Of a DNA stretch of 64,000 nucleotides, positions 59,712 to 64,000 are shown one piece after another; within the stretch, counting starts at the first letter, position 1, and the number at the start of each line of letters is the position of its first letter. The notes below the pieces were generated by a model. That model saw nothing but the letters and a program-made list of their open reading frames with translations. It did not search any database and was not told where the DNA came from. Source of the stretch: Stenotrophomonas rhizophila (GTDB lineage: Bacteria > Pseudomonadota > Gammaproteobacteria > Xanthomonadales > Xanthomonadaceae); NCBI RefSeq assembly GCF_020857975.1, contig NZ_JACWUO010000002.1, positions 186,001-250,000 on the forward strand, in the 5' to 3' direction. Both the position numbers and the translations under genes were made by a program.

Positions 59712-60347
59712 TCAGCGGCAGCGCCGGGCCAGCGGCACCGCGGCCAGCAACCACGCCACCCAGCAGGCAAACGCCAGCCGCTGCGCCAGCGGCGCCGGCA
59801 ACCACGCCTGCAGCACGAACGCGGCCAGCAGCATCGCCGCGCCGCAGCCCAGGTGCAGCCATGCCAGCGCACGCGCCCCGGGCAGGCGCAGCGCGCCAGC
59901 GCCGGCCATCAACGCACCGGGCACGAAGGCCAGCACCCATACCATCCAGGCACTGGCGTGGAACTGGCTGGCCGGGCTGTCGATGTCGGTGGCATCCAGC
60001 GGCAGCAGCCCCATGGCGGCAAAGCCCAGGCCGGCCAGCATCAGCATCTGCAGGCCCACCCGCACCGCCTTGCCCGCGATGCCTACGCCGTTGCCGGCGG
60101 CCGGCGCCGGGCGGTCCATCAGGATCAGCAGGCGCAGCGCCACCGCCGCGGCCAGCGCCCCCGGCAGCACCAGGCCCAGCCAATTGAAGGCCTGCGCATG
60201 CGGCACCCCGGTGGCGCCGAGCAGGGCCACCGGGTGGCGCAGCGCGTGGTAACCCGGCAGGGCCGCACCGAAGCCCACCACCGCCGCCACGAACAGGGCC
60301 GCGGCCACCGCGCCAATGCTGCGGTCGATACGTTGCATGAAGGGCAT
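59712..60347 (-). CDS. DUF998 membrane protein
   Basis: A 211-residue polytopic inner-membrane protein with about six helices (GAVAAALFVAAVVGFGAAL; LVLPGALAAAVALRLLI; and the C-terminal WLHLGCGAAMLLAAFVLQAW). It fits the DUF998 family of unknown function. Two starts, ATG 60347 and 60338, differ by three codons. The 225 bp downstream (59487-59711) before leuS hold no gene. It diverges from the thioredoxin gene. Confidence 0.78.
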   Translation of the reverse strand: MPFMQRIDRSIGAVAAALFVAAVVGFGAALPGYHALRHPVALLGATGVPHAQAFNWLGLVLPGALAAAVALRLLILMDRPAPAAGNGVGIAGKAVRVGLQMLMLAGLGFAAMGLLPLDATDIDSPASQFHASAWMVWVLAFVPGALMAGAGALRLPGARALAWLHLGCGAAMLLAAFVLQAWLPAPLAQRLAFACWVAWLLAAVPLARRCR

Positions 60348-60472
60348 GAGGCGCGCCTGCGTGTAAGGAAGGCGCGCATTGTCACCGGTTTGCACCGATC
60401 GCGGCCACGGGCTTGCGTCGCCGCGCAGGCGGACCCATAAACTGCGTACATCTTCAATGTTGATTCCAGACC

Positions 60473-61333
60473 ATGAGCGAATTGCCCCACGTCTTTGACG
60501 CCACCACCGAAACCTTCGAAGCCCAGGTGCTGCAGAAGTCGCTGCAGACCCCGGTGCTGGTCGACTTCTGGGCCCCCTGGTGCGAGCCCTGCAAGACCTT
60601 GGGCCCGATGCTGGAGAAACTGGCCGGCGAATACCACGGCGCCTTCGAACTGGCCAAGGTCGACGTCGACCAGGAACAGCAGATCGCCGCGGCCTTCCAG
60701 ATCCGCTCGGTGCCCACCGTGTTCCTGGTCAAGGGCGGCCAGCTGGTCGACGGCTTCCCCGGCGCGCTGCCCGAAGGCCAGTTGCGCGAGTTCCTGGCCC
60801 AGCACGGCATCGTCCCGGCCGACGCGCCGGCCCCGGCCGAAGCCGCCGATCCCGAACCGCTGGACCCGCAGGCCCAGGTGGATGTACTGCGCGCGGCGAT
60901 CGTGGCCGAACCGGACAAGGACGTGCTCAAGCTCGAACTGGCCCTGGCCCTGCTGCAGACCGGCGCCAGCGCCGAGGCCAGCGCCCTGATCGACGCGCTG
61001 CCGGCCAACCTGTCCACCGATGACCGCGCCATCGCCGCCCGCGCCCGGCTGGATTTCGCCAGCGCGCTGCACGATGCCCCGGCCGCCGCCGCGCTGGACG
61101 CGCGCATCGCCGCCAATGGCGATGACCTGCAGGCGCGCCACCTGCGCGGGGTGCAGTTGCTGCTGGACGGCCACGACGAGGGCGCACTGGAGCAGTTCCT
61201 GGAGATGCTGCGCCGCGACCGCAGCTTCAACGAGGGGCTGCCGCGCAAGCTGCTGATCGACGCCTTCAAGGTGATCGGCGACGAGGACCTGGTCGGCCGC
61301 TACCGCCGCCGCATGGCCGCCCTGCTGTTCTGA
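60473..61333 (+). CDS. cnoX: Thioredoxin-domain co-chaperone CnoX (YbbN) type
   Basis: A 286-residue cytoplasmic protein: thioredoxin domain at ~1-110 with the redox site WAPWCEPCK, then TPR-like repeats to ~285. The YbbN/CnoX family protects proteins from oxidation and hands them to GroEL/DnaK. The active site here is CEPC, i.e. it keeps both cysteines. The start ATG 60473 has no strong ribosome-binding site. Confidence 0.88.
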   Translation: MSELPHVFDATTETFEAQVLQKSLQTPVLVDFWAPWCEPCKTLGPMLEKLAGEYHGAFELAKVDVDQEQQIAAAFQIRSVPTVFLVKGGQLVDGFPGALPEGQLREFLAQHGIVPADAPAPAEAADPEPLDPQAQVDVLRAAIVAEPDKDVLKLELALALLQTGASAEASALIDALPANLSTDDRAIAARARLDFASALHDAPAAAALDARIAANGDDLQARHLRGVQLLLDGHDEGALEQFLEMLRRDRSFNEGLPRKLLIDAFKVIGDEDLVGRYRRRMAALLF

Positions 61334-61391
61334 GCGGCCGGCGCCGCCACGCCTGCGAGCGGACGACCGCCGGCCTCCTAGCGGATTGTGC

Positions 61392-61427
61392 GGTTTCTGG
61401 GCGTGATCGAGATCACGTTCAGAAACC
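61392..61427 (+). promoter_or_regulatory. 36-bp palindrome containing a CRP/Clp-like core
   Basis: GGTTTCTG (61392-61399) is the exact inverted match of CAGAAACC (61420-61427). Around the same centre (61409.5) lies CGTGATC (61402-61408) / GATCACG (61411-61417), a relative of TGTGA-N6-TCACA. Only positions 61400-61401 / 61418-61419 fail to pair. It is 118 bp upstream of the FecR gene start. Confidence 0.68.
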
Positions 61428-61544
61428 CTGCACGGCTCCCGGGCGATAATGCCGGCGTGGCGCATTGGACGCCGCGATCCATTCGGGGGGATGTGGTCGG
61501 GGCCATCGTGGTCGCACGGCCAGGCCCCGCCCAGCAGGGCCCTG

Positions 61545-63209
61545 ATGACCGTGAGTTCGAGCCATTTGCCGCACCGTTGTGCGCCGTATGCCCGCCTGCC
61601 GATGCTGGTGGCGCTGTTGTTGTCCGTGTTCCCCGCGCTTGCCCAGGACTGGAACTACCGGGTCCGCCCGGGCGATACCCTGTGGGATCTCGGCGCGCGT
61701 TACCTCAAACCCTCGGTGCCCTGGGAACAGCTGCAGACCCATAACCGCGTAGTCGACCCGTACCGGCTGCCGCCCGGTACCCAGCTGCGCTTCCCGGTGG
61801 CCTGGCTGCAGGTACAGCCGGCACCGGCGCGGGTACTGGCCACGCGGGGCCCGGTCCAGGTCGGCGATACCGACCAGCCTGGCCTGCGCGATGTGGCCCA
61901 GGGCGACCTGCTCAGGATCGGCCAGCACCTGGTGACCGGCGCCGATGCCAGCGTCACCATCGCCTTCGCCGACGACTCGCGGCTGCAGCTGCGCGAGAAC
62001 TCGCGGCTGCGCCTGGACCAGCTCAGCCGTTACGGCCACACCGGCATGGTCGATACCCGGCTGCGCCTGGAACAGGGCCGCAGCAGCAACCGGGTCACCC
62101 CCGCCAAGGGCCCGGCCTCGCGTTACATCATCGATGCGCCCACGGCCACCAGCAGCGTGCGCGGCACCGTGTTCCGGGTCAGCGCCGGCGGCGATGGGCG
62201 CAGTGCCGCCACCGAAGTGATCGAAGGCAAGGTGCAGGTGGGCAACCGCCGCGGCCAACGCCTGGTCACCCCGGGCCACGCCACCCGCAGCGATTCGCCC
62301 GATACCGCGCCCGGCGCCATGGAAACCCTGCTGCCGGCGCCCGTGCTGGACCGCACGCAGCTGCGCCTGGACCCGCTGCCGGCGCAGCTGGCGTGGTCGC
62401 CGGTGGCCGGTGCCGACCATTACCGGGCCGAAGTGGTGCGCGCCGACCAGCCGGAAATCCTGCTGTTCGCCCAGGACACCCGCGCCACCGCGCTGAGCGT
62501 GCCCGACCTGCCGCCGGGCGAACTGCGGGTACTGGTGCGCGCGGTCAACGCGCAAGGGGTGGAAGGCCTGGATGCCGAGCGCGATTTCCTGGTCCGCGAC
62601 CAGCCGCCGGCCCCGCTGACGGTGCGCCCGGTCAACCAGCAGACCATCAACAGCGCGCGCCCGCGCTTTGAATGGAGCCAGGTCGGCAGCGCCGAGACCA
62701 GCGTGCTGCAGATCGCCCACGATGCGCAGTTCCTGCAACCGGTGCTGGAGCAGGAAAGCCGCGGCACCCACCTGCGCCCGGCCCGCGACCTGCCCCCCGG
62801 CGCCTATTTCTGGCGGGTGGCCTCGCGCGATGGCAACGGCCACCGCGGCCGCTTCGGGCAACCGGTGGCGCTGACCATTAGCGACGCGCCGGTGGACCCG
62901 GCCCTGCAACCGCCGCAGGCGGCCAAGGGCCAGCTGACCCTGCGCTGGCAGGCCGGGCAAGCCGGGCAACGCTACCGTGTGCAGCTGGACCGCCGCGGCG
63001 ATTTCGCCCAGCCGCTGCTGGACCGTGAACTCGACCAACCCGAGGTAACCCTCAAGCGCCCCTGGCGCGGCACCTTGCATGTGCGCGTGCAGTACATCGA
63101 CGAGGACGGCTACCTCGGCCCGTTCTCGCCGGCACAGCAGGTCAAACTGCCCTGCCGCACCTGCTATGGCGCCGGCGGCGGCGCCCTGCTGCTGTGGTTG
63201 CTGCTGTGA
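61545..63209 (+). CDS. Exported LysM-FecR domain protein
   Basis: A 554-residue exported protein. The signal peptide (~1-34, LPMLVALLLSVFPALAQ) is followed by a LysM domain (~37-85, YRVRPGDTLWDLGARYL), then a FecR-like domain (~100-250, with SVRGTVFRVSAGG), and Fn3-like or Ig-like beta domains (~290-520). LysM binds peptidoglycan; FecR modules often sense at the envelope. The C-terminus ends with a short hydrophobic segment (ALLLWLLL) that may anchor it. ATG 61545 is preferred over upstream ATG 61449. Its TGA stop overlaps the start of the next gene. Confidence 0.85.
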   Translation: MTVSSSHLPHRCAPYARLPMLVALLLSVFPALAQDWNYRVRPGDTLWDLGARYLKPSVPWEQLQTHNRVVDPYRLPPGTQLRFPVAWLQVQPAPARVLATRGPVQVGDTDQPGLRDVAQGDLLRIGQHLVTGADASVTIAFADDSRLQLRENSRLRLDQLSRYGHTGMVDTRLRLEQGRSSNRVTPAKGPASRYIIDAPTATSSVRGTVFRVSAGGDGRSAATEVIEGKVQVGNRRGQRLVTPGHATRSDSPDTAPGAMETLLPAPVLDRTQLRLDPLPAQLAWSPVAGADHYRAEVVRADQPEILLFAQDTRATALSVPDLPPGELRVLVRAVNAQGVEGLDAERDFLVRDQPPAPLTVRPVNQQTINSARPRFEWSQVGSAETSVLQIAHDAQFLQPVLEQESRGTHLRPARDLPPGAYFWRVASRDGNGHRGRFGQPVALTISDAPVDPALQPPQAAKGQLTLRWQAGQAGQRYRVQLDRRGDFAQPLLDRELDQPEVTLKRPWRGTLHVRVQYIDEDGYLGPFSPAQQVKLPCRTCYGAGGGALLLWLLL

Positions 63210-64000
63210 AACCGCGGGCGCTGCCCTGGCTGCAGCGGATCGCGGTGGCGCTGCTGTTCGGCGCACTTGCCGCGGCGGCCAGCCACTGGCACTGGTTCTG
63301 GCAGCAGGACGAGGCGGTCTACGACGCCTATGTCGGCCGCTGGGACTACCCACCCGATCCGCGCCTGCTGATCGTGGCCATCGACGACAACAGCCTGCAG
63401 CAGATCGGCCAATGGCCGTGGCCGCGCTCCACCCACGCACGCCTGCTCGACCGCCTCACCCAGGCCGGCAGCACCCGGGTAGTGCTGGACCTGATGCTGT
63501 CCGAGCCGGACCGCCAGGACAACGCCCAGGATGCCGAGCTGGCCGCCGCGATCCGGCGCAACGGGCACGTGGTGCTGCCGGTGCTGGCCGCGCCGGCCAG
63601 CGGCCCGCGCATGGCCGAGGAACTGCTGCCGATCCCGCTGATCACCGCCAACGCGGCCACCCTGGGCCACAGCGATGTCGAAGTGGATGCCGATGGGGTG
63701 GCGCGCGGGCTCTACCTCACCGCCGGGATCGGCTCACCGCACTGGCCGGCCCTGGGCCTGGCGCTGGCCGACCGCCACGGCCCGATGCCCGGCCTGCGCG
63801 ACCCGCAGCCGGACCAGGCCTCGCCCTACCAGTGGCGGCGCGACCACTATGTGCGGGTGCGCTATGCCGGGCCGCCGGAACGCTTCCCGCAGGTGTCCTA
63901 TGTGGACGTGCTCGACGGCAAGGTCGATGCGGCGATGCTGCGTGGGCGGCTGGTGCTGGTGGGCATGACCGCCAGTGGCATCGCGCCACGGCTGCTGACC
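63206..64000 (+). CDS. CHASE2-domain signalling protein, N-terminal part (cut by window end)
   Basis: The first 265 residues of a membrane sensor. GTG 63206 overlaps the FecR stop codon (GTGA), so translation is coupled. A transmembrane helix (~10-25, IAVALLFGALAAAASHW) is followed by an extracytoplasmic CHASE2 domain (PRLLIVAIDDNSLQQIGQWP and VVLDLMLSEPD). In such proteins the catalytic part (adenylate cyclase, kinase or other) follows, but that lies outside the window, so the output is unknown. The FecR protein may be its sensory partner. Confidence 0.85.
   Translation, partial: MKPRALPWLQRIAVALLFGALAAAASHWHWFWQQDEAVYDAYVGRWDYPPDPRLLIVAIDDNSLQQIGQWPWPRSTHARLLDRLTQAGSTRVVLDLMLSEPDRQDNAQDAELAAAIRRNGHVVLPVLAAPASGPRMAEELLPIPLITANAATLGHSDVEVDADGVARGLYLTAGIGSPHWPALGLALADRHGPMPGLRDPQPDQASPYQWRRDHYVRVRYAGPPERFPQVSYVDVLDGKVDAAMLRGRLVLVGMTASGIAPRLLT

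Overview
The window is GC-rich, densely packed chromosomal DNA of a gammaproteobacterium of the Xanthomonadaceae, most likely Stenotrophomonas or a close relative. The clues are the large TonB-dependent receptors, the M13 and S9 peptidases, the rlmH-rsfS-nadD-holA-lptE-leuS and maf-rng-yhdP-tldD gene orders, and several short palindromes that begin with GTAG, as the SMAG repeats of S. maltophilia do. I see no prophage, plasmid genes, intact insertion sequence or CRISPR array.

Layout. 1-12.8 kb: the end of a TonB-dependent receptor, a secreted S9 peptidase, a small Sel1-like protein, an FAD oxidoreductase, an M13 metallopeptidase lipoprotein, an Oar-like receptor and a second M13 protein that has lost a zinc-binding histidine. 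Together they look like an envelope set for digesting and taking up peptides. 12.8-20 kb: mostly minus-strand housekeeping and envelope genes (DUF4166 dehydrogenase, rhomboid protease, alkyltransferase-like protein, EamA exporter, glutathione reductase, DUF418 protein, SlyD). 20.1-21.6 kb: two tandem NlpC/P60 hydrolases, the second behind a perfect CRP/Clp-type site. 21.9-29.1 kb: a VpsR/NtrC-type sigma-54 activator that converges on a complete fapABCDEF-type functional amyloid operon, which itself starts at a good sigma-54 promoter. 29.3-35.5 kb: dicarboxylate/amino-acid symporter, alkaline phosphatase, tilS, xseB-ispA and a DUF4870 protein. 35.6-45.2 kb: pmbA, darP, tldD, yhdP, rng, maf. 45.4-50 kb: SIMPL protein, TonB and a TonB-dependent receptor. 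50-53.3 kb: a lone membrane glycosyltransferase, about 660 bp of gene-poor sequence, a small membrane protein, a stray fragment of alaS and tRNA-Asn. 53.3-59.5 kb: the rlmH-leuS run. 59.7-64 kb: DUF998 protein, CnoX-type thioredoxin, and a FecR/LysM protein translationally coupled to a CHASE2-domain signalling protein cut by the window end, with a 36-bp palindrome upstream.

The strongest candidate for an interesting system is the amyloid locus: six genes in the canonical Fap order, two of them encoding proteins with three amyloid-type repeats each, a C39 protease, a coiled-coil outer-membrane pore, a -24/-12 promoter and a nearby enhancer-binding protein. Its FapC-like subunit differs from the Pseudomonas protein in lacking cysteine and carrying a long Asn/Thr-rich leader.
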